NCBI RefSeq assembly: GCF_013200955.2
Contig: NZ_CP053697.2
Coordinates: forward strand, 2,604,001-2,668,000
Reading direction: 5' to 3'
Source of the DNA: Pseudomonas campi
GTDB lineage: Bacteria; Pseudomonadota; Gammaproteobacteria; Pseudomonadales; Pseudomonadaceae
DNA: 64,000 bases
This document shows, in pieces, positions 53,949-62,932 of the stretch (position 1 is its first letter; each line of letters starts with the position of its first letter). A program made the position numbers and the translations under genes. Below the pieces are notes generated by a model. The model was not told where the DNA came from, did no database searches, and saw only the letters and a list, made by a program, of their open reading frames with translations.

Positions 53949-56441
53949 ATGAACAAAGCCTTTCGCATCGTCTGGAGTCACGTCCGTAACGCCTTCGTCG
54001 TGGTCGACGAACACACCAGCGCACGCGGCAAACGCAGTGGCGGTGCACAGATTCTCGCAGGGCTGGGCCTGAGCCTGCTGGCCAGTGGCGCACAGGCCGT
54101 CGGCACTTGCTTCGGGGCCAGTACAACCATCAGCAGCGCCGAGACCTCTCAGTGCGACCTGCCTGATGGCAGCAGCGTGACGGTCACCAGTACCGGTAGC
54201 ATCACCGAATCAGGCGCCCCTGCCGTCTACGCCTTCCAGAGCTTCGGCACCATCAGCAACGCCGGCAGCATCATCAATATCGGCGGCAGCGATGAAACCG
54301 ACGGCTCCGCCATTCTGCTGTTTGCCGGTGAACTCGCGGAAAGCGGCACCAGCGTCAGCAACCTCGCTACCGGCATCATCGAGGGCTCGTACGCCGGCAT
54401 TACGCTGGACGGCCACGTCTATTCCCTGGCCGTCGACAGCATCAGCAATGCCGGCACCATCACTGGCCAAATCGGCATCTACGCGGAGGGTGATGTGGAT
54501 CTCGGCACCCTCACTAACAGCGGTACCATCAGCGGTATCAGCAACAACGGTGGCGGTGGCATTGCTCTGGCGGGCGGTGCCGATATCAACGTGCTCAACA
54601 ACAGTGGCATCATCACAGGTAGCCAGGTGGGTATCAGCAGTATTGGTGCCAGCATCATCGATGAGCTCAATAACAGTGGCGTAATCTCTGGCGACCTCTT
54701 CTCCCTCGTCGATGAGCCTGGCAGCTTTGGTAACTTTTTCGCCATCAACATCACGGGCACCGAGGCACGCCTGGTTGGTGACGTTTATGCCGAGCACAGT
54801 GTGCTCACCCTCAAGTCCGGCGCTGTCTTCACCAATGAAAACGCCATTGCCGTGCAGATGTTCAATATTGAGCAAGGCGCCACCCTGCAGATGGGCGCCG
54901 GCACCCGCACCAGCTCCATCACCAACTATATCGATGCCGATGGCATTACCGTTTTCGGCGGCTTCAACAACGCTGGCACCCTGAGTATGGCTGCCGGCAC
55001 CACCGGCAGGATCAACGGCAACTTCGCACAAGCCACCAGTGGCGTGCTGCAGATCGACGTCGCCGACGACAGCTCCTACGGCAAGCTGGTGGTCAACGGC
55101 ACGGCCACGTTTGGCAGTGGTACCCAGATCGCGGTGAATGTGGCCAACCCCAACTACAGCTTCAGCGCCACCACCCTGCAGGATGTGCTCAGCGCCACCA
55201 CCCTGAGCAGCGACGGTGCCTTCCGGGTCAGCGACAACTCAATCCTGTTCGACTTCGGTGCGATCAAGGATGGCAATACTGTCGATCTGACCCTGGCCGC
55301 CGCCACGCAACCGCACGAACCGAGCAGCGGTCTGGTGGAAGACATCGTTACCAGCCTGGGCAACAATCCGGCCATCGGCGCCGCCCAAGTGCTGGATCAG
55401 GTCATCGCCAATGACCCGAATGGCGAGCTGGCCAGCCACTTCGTTGGCCTGAGCAGCGAGCAGGAAGTCTCCGACGCTGTCACCCAGACCCTGCCCACCG
55501 TCGCCGGCAATACCAGCAATGCCATCGGCAACACGCTGAGCGGCATCAACCGCGTGATCCAAGCCCGTCAGGGTGATAACAGCGGTCTGTCCTCCGGCGA
55601 TGCGCCACTCTCCGAAAAAAACCTGTGGATCAAAACCTTCGGTTCCTGGGCTGACCAGGACGAGCGCGACGGTATCTCCGGCTTCGATGCCGATACTCAG
55701 GGCCTGGCCATCGGTACCGATGCGGCGGTATCTGAAACCACCCGCCTCGGCCTGGCTTTTGCCTACGCCCAGACCAATCTGGACAACGACTCGAACATTG
55801 CCCCGCAAAGCGCCGATATCGACACCTTCCAGCTGATCGGCTACGGCAGCTATGCCCTGTCTGCCGACACCGAGCTGAACTTCCAGCTCGACGGCGGCCA
55901 GAACCGTACCGAGGGCAAGCGCCACATGCCGTTCGCCGATGCCACCGCCAAGGCTGACTACGACGGCTACAACTTCCACGCTGGCGTCGGCATCGGCCAC
56001 AACCTGCGCCTGAACGAACAGCTGACCTTCGTGCCCTCGGCCCGCGCCGACTACACTTGGATCGGCACCGAGTCCTACCACGAGAAAGGCGCCGGTGCGC
56101 TGAACCTCGATGTCGACAGCAACGACGCCGAGGAGCTGCTGCTGAGTGTCGATGGCAAGCTCGACTACGCCCTCTCCGAGGCCACCGTGCTCAGTGCCAA
56201 CCTCGGCGCCGGTTACGATGTGATCGACGAGGACAGCTCCATCACCTCCACCTACGCCGGCGCATCCAGCGCCGCCTTCAAGACTCCGGGCATGGACATG
56301 GAACCCTGGGTGGCCCGCGCCGGCCTGGGCCTGAACCACACCCTTGCGGGCGGTACCGAAGTCAGCCTGCGCTACGACGCCGAAGCGCGCAGCGACTTCA
56401 CCAACCAAGGTGCATCCCTGAAGGCGCGCTGGGCCTTCTAA
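53949..56441 (+). CDS. autotransporter (type Va) with extended signal peptide
   Basis: 830 aa from ATG 53949 with GGGGAAACC upstream. The N-terminus MNKAFRIVWSHVRNAFVVV is an extended signal peptide region (ESPR), followed by a normal signal ending ...LLASGAQA. The passenger (about 50-520) is a Gly/Ser/Asn-rich beta-helix with repeated (I/L)(S/N)NxGxI(S/T)G units (SNAGTITG, TNSGTISG, NNSGIITG, NNSGVISG). The C-terminal barrel (~560-830) starts NLWIKTFGSWADQDERDGI and ends SLKARWAF with a terminal Phe. Likely a surface adhesin or biofilm factor. No catalytic triad was seen. Confidence 0.9.
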   Translation: MNKAFRIVWSHVRNAFVVVDEHTSARGKRSGGAQILAGLGLSLLASGAQAVGTCFGASTTISSAETSQCDLPDGSSVTVTSTGSITESGAPAVYAFQSFGTISNAGSIINIGGSDETDGSAILLFAGELAESGTSVSNLATGIIEGSYAGITLDGHVYSLAVDSISNAGTITGQIGIYAEGDVDLGTLTNSGTISGISNNGGGGIALAGGADINVLNNSGIITGSQVGISSIGASIIDELNNSGVISGDLFSLVDEPGSFGNFFAINITGTEARLVGDVYAEHSVLTLKSGAVFTNENAIAVQMFNIEQGATLQMGAGTRTSSITNYIDADGITVFGGFNNAGTLSMAAGTTGRINGNFAQATSGVLQIDVADDSSYGKLVVNGTATFGSGTQIAVNVANPNYSFSATTLQDVLSATTLSSDGAFRVSDNSILFDFGAIKDGNTVDLTLAAATQPHEPSSGLVEDIVTSLGNNPAIGAAQVLDQVIANDPNGELASHFVGLSSEQEVSDAVTQTLPTVAGNTSNAIGNTLSGINRVIQARQGDNSGLSSGDAPLSEKNLWIKTFGSWADQDERDGISGFDADTQGLAIGTDAAVSETTRLGLAFAYAQTNLDNDSNIAPQSADIDTFQLIGYGSYALSADTELNFQLDGGQNRTEGKRHMPFADATAKADYDGYNFHAGVGIGHNLRLNEQLTFVPSARADYTWIGTESYHEKGAGALNLDVDSNDAEELLLSVDGKLDYALSEATVLSANLGAGYDVIDEDSSITSTYAGASSAAFKTPGMDMEPWVARAGLGLNHTLAGGTEVSLRYDAEARSDFTNQGASLKARWAF

Positions 56442-56459
56442 ACAGCGCCATGTGAATGC

Positions 56460-56489
56460 AAAAGGCCACGACTCATGTCGTGGCCTTTT
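56460..56489. terminator. bidirectional terminator
   Basis: AAAAGGCCACGAC/GTCGTGGCCTTTT perfect stem with a 4-nt loop, between the convergent autotransporter and piuC genes. Confidence 0.93.
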
Positions 56490-56513
56490 GCTTTGCGCGG
56501 TCAGCTGCCCCTA

Positions 56514-57191
56514 TCAGACCTCGGCCCAGCGCCGCAGCAAATTGTGGTAGACCCCAGCCAGCTGCACGCAGCTGGCATGACCGCCACCCAGTTCGCGGTT
56601 GAGCTGCTGCACGCTGTTGTCCAGCTGAAACAGCAGACTGCGCTCGGCATCGTCGCGCACCATGCTCTGAATCCAGAAAAAAGCCGCGATCCGCGCCCCA
56701 CGCGTCACCGGCGTAACACGGTGCAGGCTGCTTGCCGGATAGAGAATCAGGTCGCCTGCCGCCAGCTTGACGCTGTGGCTGCCGTAGGTGTCGTCCACCA
56801 GTAGTTCACCGCCGTCGTACTCCCCTGGCGCACTGAGGAACAGGGTGGCAGACAGATCGGTGCGCATGCGCTCTCCCTGCTCGCCAGACACGGCATTGTC
56901 GACGTGCGCACCATAGGACTGGCCGCCCTGGTAGCAGTTGAAGCGCGGTGTGAGAATTTTTTTCGGCAACGCTGCCGAGACGAACAGCGGATTGCGCTCC
57001 AGCGCCTGCAAAATGACCTGACCCAGGGCCTTGGCCTCAGGCGCATCGACCGGCAGCTGCAGGTTGTCCTTGACCCGGATGGCCTGGTGCCCGGCCGTTG
57101 TCCGACCATCCATCCAACGCGCCTGCAGCAACACCTGGCGAAACTCGCCGAGTTGCTGCTCGCTCAGGACCTGCGGAATGCGCAGCATCAT
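56514..57191 (-). CDS. piuC: PiuC-like Fe(II)/2-oxoglutarate-dependent dioxygenase (PKHD-type)
   Basis: 225-aa hydroxylase from ATG 57191 (second ATG at 57188), with GGAG nine bases upstream. The iron ligands are in YGAHVDNAV (His, Asp) and SSLHRVTPVTRGAR (distal His, with the 2-oxoglutarate Arg shortly after). Family start MMLRIPQVLS and end LLRRWAEV fit PiuC/YbiX. In P. aeruginosa piuC is linked to the TonB-dependent siderophore receptor gene piuA; no receptor gene is present here. Confidence 0.9.
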   Translation of the reverse strand: MMLRIPQVLSEQQLGEFRQVLLQARWMDGRTTAGHQAIRVKDNLQLPVDAPEAKALGQVILQALERNPLFVSAALPKKILTPRFNCYQGGQSYGAHVDNAVSGEQGERMRTDLSATLFLSAPGEYDGGELLVDDTYGSHSVKLAAGDLILYPASSLHRVTPVTRGARIAAFFWIQSMVRDDAERSLLFQLDNSVQQLNRELGGGHASCVQLAGVYHNLLRRWAEV

Positions 57192-57823
57192 CTTTGATTT
57201 CTCCCCAATCAACGCGCCGGCTGCGCAACAGATAGCGACTCGTTCTCGGCTTGTGAGCACAACAAACACCGGCTCAGGCGGAAACAGCTAGCCCCGGCGC
57301 CACCCATACCTCTTCGCCATGCAACTCGGCACTGATCTGCGCCAGACACCCACGATAGTACCTGTGGAACAGACAAGCGTGTGCGTGCTCGCTAATCGCT
57401 GCACCAGCCCCAGGCATACATGCCTAGGGCCTGGACACCGCCACCCTGGCCGCAAGCGGGCGGTGACCGATCCACACTAGCGGCTGATCTACCCCATTCT
57501 TCCGCATAACCTGCTGCATCTCCTCCGCCAGCATGATGGGGGCTGCCCGCGCGGTGGCAGAACCGTAGCATCGGAGAAATCCTCTGTGGGGGCGCGCGAA
57601 ACGGCCCGCGCACGGCTATGGACCTAGTCGACCGTTACTGCGGCGTGGCACTGGTGCAGCTGTACCAAGTGGTGCAGCATGCTCCCGACACCACCGAGGT
57701 ACGCCTGATGCTGGCGCGTATTATCCAAGAGTCGCTGGATTAGCTGTTCAGGCTCGACTTCCGCTACTTCGTCGATACCCTTCCCCATGGTCCGGGCGGC
57801 AAGTTTGAGGAGTTCATCCGCAC
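57192..57823. other. 632-bp region without an intact gene
   Basis: Between piuC and a lipoprotein gene. GC and codon character are lower and mixed compared with the surroundings. Two possible gene remnants: a short minus-strand frame near 57420-57530 (MLAEEMQQVMRKNGVDQPL) and a plus-strand frame described separately at 57618-57833. No repeat of the families named elsewhere and no recognised promoter. Confidence 0.5.
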
Positions 57824-57833
57824 ATGCGACTAA
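57618..57833 (+). pseudogene. possible gene remnant with in-frame amber codon
   Basis: Reads MDLVDRYCGVALVQLYQVV... for 41 codons to TAG at 57741-57743, then continues in the same frame as LFRLDFRYFVDTLP...GGKFEEFIRTCD to 57833. The continuing frame looks protein-like, which suggests a decayed gene, but no family was recognised. It overlaps the first codons of the next lipoprotein gene. Confidence 0.3.
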
Positions 57834-58660
57834 GCCATCTCCTGCCGCTGTTCGGCCTAGCACTGCTGGCAGCCTGCGCTTCTTTCCCCAGCCCCGACGA
57901 GCGCCGCCAGCAGGCCGCCGCCCTGGCGCAAGGACAGCACTGGCAGAGTCTTGAGCTGCAGGCCGGGGCCTTTCGGCTGCAGGCCTATGTGCCACGGGCC
58001 GCAAGCGCCAGCGAGGAGCTGACGATCTATCTGGAAGGCGATGGCTTCGCCTGGCTCAACGCCCGCCAGCCCTCCCCCGACCCGACCCCGCTCGATCCCC
58101 TGGCCCTGCGCCTGGCCCTGGCGCAGCCAGACGGCCATGCCGCCTACCTGGGCCGGCCCTGCCAATATCTGGATGGCGAACGCCCGCCCTGTCAGAAACG
58201 CTACTGGACGCAAGCACGCTTCGCCGAAGAAGTGGTGCACAGCCTCGACCAGGCTGCCGACCAGTTGAAGGTACGGGCCGGCGCGCAGCGCCTGGTACTG
58301 GTCGGCTATTCCGGCGGCGGCGCCCTGGCCCTGCTGCTGGCAGCGCGGCGCGAGGATGTGGCGCGCGTGGTCACGGTCGCCGGCAATCTCGATCATCTCG
58401 CCTGGACTCGTCATCACCGGGTCACGCCGCTGCAGGACTCACTCAACCCGGCGACGCTGCGTCCACACCTGGCAGGTGTTGAACAAATTCATCTGCTGGG
58501 CGAGCAGGATCGGGTGATTCCACCACGGCTGGTCGAGGCCTTCGTCGCTGGCTATCCGCCCGGCCATCGTGCTCAGGTCCGGATGCTGGCGGGTTATGAC
58601 CATCGCTGCTGCTGGGCTGAAAACTGGGCGCAGCTTTGGCGCCAGAACGCCCAGCCCTGA
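57824..58660 (+). CDS. alpha/beta hydrolase lipoprotein
   Basis: 278 aa. Lipoprotein signal MRLSHLLPLFGLALLAAC (Cys18). The serine hydrolase core has nucleophile elbow GYSGGGALAL (~residue 165). A candidate acidic residue is in LGEQDRVIPP, and the catalytic His is in GYDHRCCWAENW near the C-terminus. Cys residues in CQYLDGERPPCQKRYW may form a disulphide. Likely an outer-membrane-anchored esterase; substrate unknown. Its stop is directly adjacent to the stop of the convergent next gene. Confidence 0.8.
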   Translation: MRLSHLLPLFGLALLAACASFPSPDERRQQAAALAQGQHWQSLELQAGAFRLQAYVPRAASASEELTIYLEGDGFAWLNARQPSPDPTPLDPLALRLALAQPDGHAAYLGRPCQYLDGERPPCQKRYWTQARFAEEVVHSLDQAADQLKVRAGAQRLVLVGYSGGGALALLLAARREDVARVVTVAGNLDHLAWTRHHRVTPLQDSLNPATLRPHLAGVEQIHLLGEQDRVIPPRLVEAFVAGYPPGHRAQVRMLAGYDHRCCWAENWAQLWRQNAQP

Positions 58661-59209
58661 CTAGTTACGAAACTCGAACTGCAGCTCGGCGCCTTCCACC
58701 GAATCCCAGTAGTCCTCGCTTTGGTCGTTGGTGATCAAACGGCCATTGAGCTGGAACGGTCCCGGCTCGGTCGGTTTTTCCCCGAACAGCGGCGGCAGCA
58801 AAGGCTGCTCCGGCAACTCCTGGAGCGGCTCGCCCAGCTCCATCTGCTCGACCAGTTCGGCGGGCAGACGCAGATCGAGTTTGGCCGGTGGCAATGGCTG
58901 GGGTTTGACCGGCCGCGCTTTGGCGACCGCTGGCGGCGGCACCTTGGCGCGAACGGGCTGATTCTTTTGCGGCTGGCTGGACGTTGCAGCAGGTTTGGCG
59001 CTGACGGCCGGCTTGCTGGCAGCCGCCTCAGTGACGACTGGAGTGACGACTGGCTCTGCCGGCACACGGGCCGGCGGCTCGCTCGCCGGAACGGGCGCTG
59101 CCTCGGTGCGCGGCGGGGTCGGCAGCGGCGCGGGGGGCTTGGGTGGTTCGTCGCAGGCCGCGAGCAGGCCCAGCGCCAGCACCAGAGCAGTGATACGAAA
59201 AGCTGTCAT
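58661..59209 (-). CDS. proline/alanine-rich putative lipoprotein
   Basis: 182 aa. Signal MTAFRITALVLALGLLAAC with lipobox LAAC (Cys19). The middle (residues ~20-110) is a Pro/Ala/Val/Lys low-complexity linker. A small C-terminal segment, LDLRLPAELVEQMELGEPL...ITNDQSEDYWDSVEGAELQFEF, looks globular. It could span the periplasm like TonB- or LpoB-style linkers, but no homology was recognised. Confidence 0.75.
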   Translation of the reverse strand: MTAFRITALVLALGLLAACDEPPKPPAPLPTPPRTEAAPVPASEPPARVPAEPVVTPVVTEAAASKPAVSAKPAATSSQPQKNQPVRAKVPPPAVAKARPVKPQPLPPAKLDLRLPAELVEQMELGEPLQELPEQPLLPPLFGEKPTEPGPFQLNGRLITNDQSEDYWDSVEGAELQFEFRN

Positions 59210-59294
59210 GGCAGGCAGGATCGAAACAGGACGCCTTATGCTCCCCCCTGCCCGGCGTTATGGCAAGCAGAGCGCCTTGCCCTGATGTTTCAGC

Positions 59295-59497
59295 CGAGAG
59301 TCTGTTTCAGATCTAGCGAGCTAGAGAAAAACAAGGCGATGGTGGCTGAGGAAGCGGAGTTTACAAGTTGTAAATGAGCATGACTTGCTCCGCTCACCCC
59401 TTCGGGGCCGCCCTGAAGGGCGTTGGCCGCAGGCGTCCTCCGAAGCCACTATCAACGCAGTTTTTCCGACGCGCAGCAGATCCGAGACAGGCTCTCA
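59295..59497 (+). mobile_element. MITE-like element, copy 3 (203 bp)
   Basis: Termini CGAGAGTCTGTTTCAGATCT and, reversed, TGAGAGCCTGTCTCGGATCT are imperfect inverted repeats. It shares GAGCTAGAG, ACAAGGCGA, and GAGGAAGCGGAGTTTAC with the other copies and has its own extra segment (CTTCGGGGCCGCCCTGAAGGGCG region). The right terminus provides the TGA stop of the minus-strand gene at 59495. Confidence 0.72.
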
Positions 59498-61963
59498 GCG
59501 CCAGGCTTGCAGATGGCTGCCATCCAGGCGCTGCCACTGGCCGGCCCGCACCAATTCCTCGGGGGGCAGCCACAACGCGCCACGCGCTTCGAACTGGACC
59601 GTGGACAACGCCAGCAGCTGGCTCAGGTCGATATGCCGCGCCTGCCATTCGCCAGCCGAGTCTTCGTGTTCCCAGTCGCTGGGCAGCACCCGCAGCTCGA
59701 TGCCGCTGGCGTCGAAGCGCAGGAACTGCGGCATGCAGCCGATATGGCTGGCCGTATCGCGCAGGGTGCGCTGCTGTACATCGAGCAACAGCAGGTGCCA
59801 TTGATCGGTGTCGACCTGCTCGCTGGCCTCCATGCGCCGGATATAGCGGGTCAGGGCCAGGTAGCGGCCATCCTCCGACCAGATCAGCGACGGCCCCAGA
59901 TTGGCCAGGCCTAGGCCGGAAGCAGTCAGTAAACAGCCGCCACCGCGCGGATGGCGCTCGCGCAGGTAGTGGTCGCAAAACTCGCTCTGTGCGCCGAACA
60001 ACCAGGCCGCATCACCGCCGCCTGGCGCCGGCAGAACGAAGTCGCCATCGCCATTGGCCACCTGCGCTCGCTCGACCAGGCGCCAGTTCGGCAGCGCCTG
60101 CAGATCCTGTTCAGCAACGCGCAGAGCGAGTGGCTGGTAGTAGGGCCGCGTGCTGTCGTCCCCTTCGACAAAGCGCGCGGCGCGCTCGGCGGCCGGGGCG
60201 GCCTGGTCGAAACGGCGCAGCGGCGTATCGCGCTCATCCCGGCCCAGGCGCCCGAGCACCTCGGCCAGGCGTAGCACACCGCCGCGGAAATCCAGCAGGC
60301 GCGCCACCAGCGGCTGCCCGGCGTAAGCCAGCAGGCGGCGCTGCTGCAGATCGGCCACATAGACCCGATGCGGCACCGCCGGCGCCTCGGCAAAGGCCAG
60401 CAGGGCCAGGTAACGACCGCAATCGGAAACCCGGTGATCGAGCAGCCACTCGCCTTCCAGCTGCCAGTCGCCGATGCGGCAGGCATAGGCGCCCAGGCGA
60501 CCATCCTGGCTGTCGCGGCGCCAGTCGAAGCGCGCGGCCACGTCGCCGAGCAGCGGCTGGCTCAACAACCCCGCTTCACCGCGCACACCCTGCCCGGCCA
60601 GCGCCTGCAGCAAGGTCAGGCGGCTACGGCGGTACTCGCCGAGCAGAATGCGGCCTTCGGCATCGTGGCCCACGCCGATCTCGATGTCGCTGCAGGTGCT
60701 GTGCAGCCAGTAGCCAAAATGCAGGTGATCGAGATAGGGCGCGTTGAAGGTGCCGGCCAATTGCAGCTGATCCTGGTCCAGACGTACAAGCGCATCCCAG
60801 GACAGATCCGGCTCGTCTGCGGCCTGAACCCAGCCGGCTGGCAGTTGCCGCCAACCCTGGTCGGCCTGCCACAGCCACAGCTCGCGCGGCCAGCGCCGGA
60901 TGGCAGCCAGGGTGATGGCGTGGCAGACCAGAGCCTGGCCATCGGCACGCCACAGCGGCTGCTCGTTGGCATCGATCAGCAGTTCGCTCAGCGCGCCATC
61001 GATCTCCAGGCGCAGCGCCGGGTAACGCAGCAGTTCGGTGGGGTCGTCCAGCTCGCGCAGGTTGTCCGGCAGGTGGCTGATGCCACGCAGGCGATGCTCG
61101 CCTGCCGGTGCGGGGAACGCCTTGTCCGCCGACGCTTGGTGCCAGCCCGGCTCCAGCCACAGGTCGCGCACCGCCACCAGGTCGACGCCCGTGCTTTGCG
61201 CCAGCAGGTCGGCCAGTGGCATGCGATAGCCCTGGTTGCCCACCAGCGGGCTGTGCCGACCGCTGATGGCCTGGTCGGTGAACTCGTCGATTTCCCAGAA
61301 CTCGCCGATCTCGGCGTTGCGGTACACGCGCTTTTCCTGGCGATCGAGGATCAGCAGACCCCAGCCCTCGCGGCTCGGCAAGGGCGCGGCGAAGTAGCGG
61401 CCGCTGCTGGAAAAGCGCACAGAAGAGCCGAGGCCGTCGAGCAGCACACCATCGGGAAACAGGTAGGTGCCGTAGGTTGGGCCACCCATGGCGATCTCGC
61501 CCATGGACAGACAACGCACCGGCTCGCCCTCCGGCGTCAGCAGGTCATCGCCGTGCCAGGCGCTGCCCCCGCGCTGCGCGGGCGCCTCGATCGGCTGCGG
61601 CTTGGCCTTGGCCAGCCCCAGGTAGCGCTCGTAGCTGCTCACACAGGCCATGCCGATCAGCAGGAGAATGACGCAGACCGGAATACCCCACCAACTGGAC
61701 ATCCAGCTGAACACGGCAAAGCTCAAGCCGATGACCGCGGCAGTCAGCAACCAGCTCAGCGCCTTGGCGGTTTTCGGCCACTTGAGCCAGGCGCACAGGC
61801 CGGTCAGCAGGCCGAACGACAGCACCACAGCCAGCGCCGCCAGAGGATGCAGCAGGGCCACGGCGGCAATCGGCACGATCAGTTTGGCCAGTTCCCAGAG
61901 CAACATCAGAACGATCTTGCTCAGCGATGCCTTGGCCTCTTCCGAGGTTTCTTGGTACGACAC
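59495..61963 (-). CDS. large membrane-anchored protein with propeller-like repeats
   Basis: 822 aa from GTG 61963, which has AAGGAG seven bases upstream (VSYQETSEEAKASLSK). Four N-terminal transmembrane helices (residues ~15-115) precede a ~700-residue soluble part. At least three blade-like repeats are seen: SSSGRYFAAPLP...LLILDRQEKRVY, SDCGRYLALLAF...VYVADLQQRRLL, and SEDGRYLALTRY...LLLLDVQQRTLR, resembling TolB/WD-type beta-propeller blades. No enzyme motif recognised. Divergently unrelated lipoproteins lie downstream; the ECF sigma operon is upstream on the same strand. Confidence 0.72.
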   Translation of the reverse strand: MSYQETSEEAKASLSKIVLMLLWELAKLIVPIAAVALLHPLAALAVVLSFGLLTGLCAWLKWPKTAKALSWLLTAAVIGLSFAVFSWMSSWWGIPVCVILLLIGMACVSSYERYLGLAKAKPQPIEAPAQRGGSAWHGDDLLTPEGEPVRCLSMGEIAMGGPTYGTYLFPDGVLLDGLGSSVRFSSSGRYFAAPLPSREGWGLLILDRQEKRVYRNAEIGEFWEIDEFTDQAISGRHSPLVGNQGYRMPLADLLAQSTGVDLVAVRDLWLEPGWHQASADKAFPAPAGEHRLRGISHLPDNLRELDDPTELLRYPALRLEIDGALSELLIDANEQPLWRADGQALVCHAITLAAIRRWPRELWLWQADQGWRQLPAGWVQAADEPDLSWDALVRLDQDQLQLAGTFNAPYLDHLHFGYWLHSTCSDIEIGVGHDAEGRILLGEYRRSRLTLLQALAGQGVRGEAGLLSQPLLGDVAARFDWRRDSQDGRLGAYACRIGDWQLEGEWLLDHRVSDCGRYLALLAFAEAPAVPHRVYVADLQQRRLLAYAGQPLVARLLDFRGGVLRLAEVLGRLGRDERDTPLRRFDQAAPAAERAARFVEGDDSTRPYYQPLALRVAEQDLQALPNWRLVERAQVANGDGDFVLPAPGGGDAAWLFGAQSEFCDHYLRERHPRGGGCLLTASGLGLANLGPSLIWSEDGRYLALTRYIRRMEASEQVDTDQWHLLLLDVQQRTLRDTASHIGCMPQFLRFDASGIELRVLPSDWEHEDSAGEWQARHIDLSQLLALSTVQFEARGALWLPPEELVRAGQWQRLDGSHLQAWR

Positions 61964-62017
61964 GGCGCGGCTCCTTGCGCTTCGCGGGAGCCGCATTTTA
62001 GCCGTACGCCAGCGCCA

Positions 62018-62932
62018 CTAGCGGGAACTGGCCGGCTTTTCCGACTCGGCCTCCAGGCGCTTCAGCTCGGCATCCAGGTCCAGCTGCGGATACTCCGGGC
62101 GCAAGGTCTGCAGCAATTTATCGGCCTCGTCCTGCCGGCCTTCCGCGCGCAGGCGCAGGACATCGCGCAGACGCGGCTCCAGTGCGGACACTTCCTCGGC
62201 CAGCACCGAGGCCTGACCCGGAGTCACCGTCTGCGCACGCGCCTGCGCCTGAGCCTCCTGAGCCCGGGCTTTGGCCTGGGCCACTGCCATCGCCTTGGCC
62301 TTGGCCGCCGCACGGGCGCGGGCCTCTGCCTCGGTCAGCGGAGCTGCCGGCCCGGCCAGGTCTTCAGCGGCAGCTACATCGCTCAGTGCCTCGGCCGGCG
62401 GCGCTGCGGCGGGTTTGGCCGGTGCCGCCTGACGCTGCAGGACGTTGGCCGACGCAGCGGCCCCATAGGACGCGTTGCGGTCGACCGCTCCACCAATGGA
62501 CTCGGCCGCCTCGGCCTTCTTGCTCGCCGCCTGGGCTTTTTTCTTCTCCACCTCGGCAAACGGTTGGTGAGCCTCGCGGGCCACCTTCGGCGCCATTTCA
62601 CCCAGCATGGGTGCTGCCGGCGCCTCGGCAGCGACCGGCGCAGGCATATCGTAGGCAGTGGGCGCCTGTTCCTGGGTGCGCCAGGTCAGGCTCAGGCTGA
62701 TGCCCAGGGTGGCCAGGCCGGCAAATGCCACCGACCAGCGGGTACGGCTGCCACGGCCGAACAGCCAGCCATGCAGGCGCTGGGCAGCGCTGGGCGTGGC
62801 TGGGGCGACGGCCTGGCGGGCGGCGGCAAGGATCAGCGCATCCACGGCGGCAGAGGGCTCGCCCTGGCTGTGCTGGCGGTAGTGCTGCAGCAGTTGCTGT
62901 TCCTGCTGCAGATCTTTGTCTTGGGGGCTCAT
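62018..62932 (-). CDS. putative anti-sigma factor / transmembrane regulator
   Basis: 304 aa, one transmembrane helix (WSVAFAGLATLGISLSLTW, ~residues 66-84). The N-terminal cytoplasmic part (QQEQQLLQHYRQHSQGEPSAAVDALILAAARQ) is the size of an anti-sigma domain. The periplasmic part is Ala/Lys/Glu/Gln-rich coiled coil with a repetitive AKAKAMAVAQAKARAQ stretch. Its start overlaps the sigma gene stop by four bases, the classical sigma/anti-sigma arrangement. No zinc-binding HxxxCxxC motif, so the role is from context. Confidence 0.75.
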   Translation of the reverse strand: MSPQDKDLQQEQQLLQHYRQHSQGEPSAAVDALILAAARQAVAPATPSAAQRLHGWLFGRGSRTRWSVAFAGLATLGISLSLTWRTQEQAPTAYDMPAPVAAEAPAAPMLGEMAPKVAREAHQPFAEVEKKKAQAASKKAEAAESIGGAVDRNASYGAAASANVLQRQAAPAKPAAAPPAEALSDVAAAEDLAGPAAPLTEAEARARAAAKAKAMAVAQAKARAQEAQAQARAQTVTPGQASVLAEEVSALEPRLRDVLRLRAEGRQDEADKLLQTLRPEYPQLDLDAELKRLEAESEKPASSR

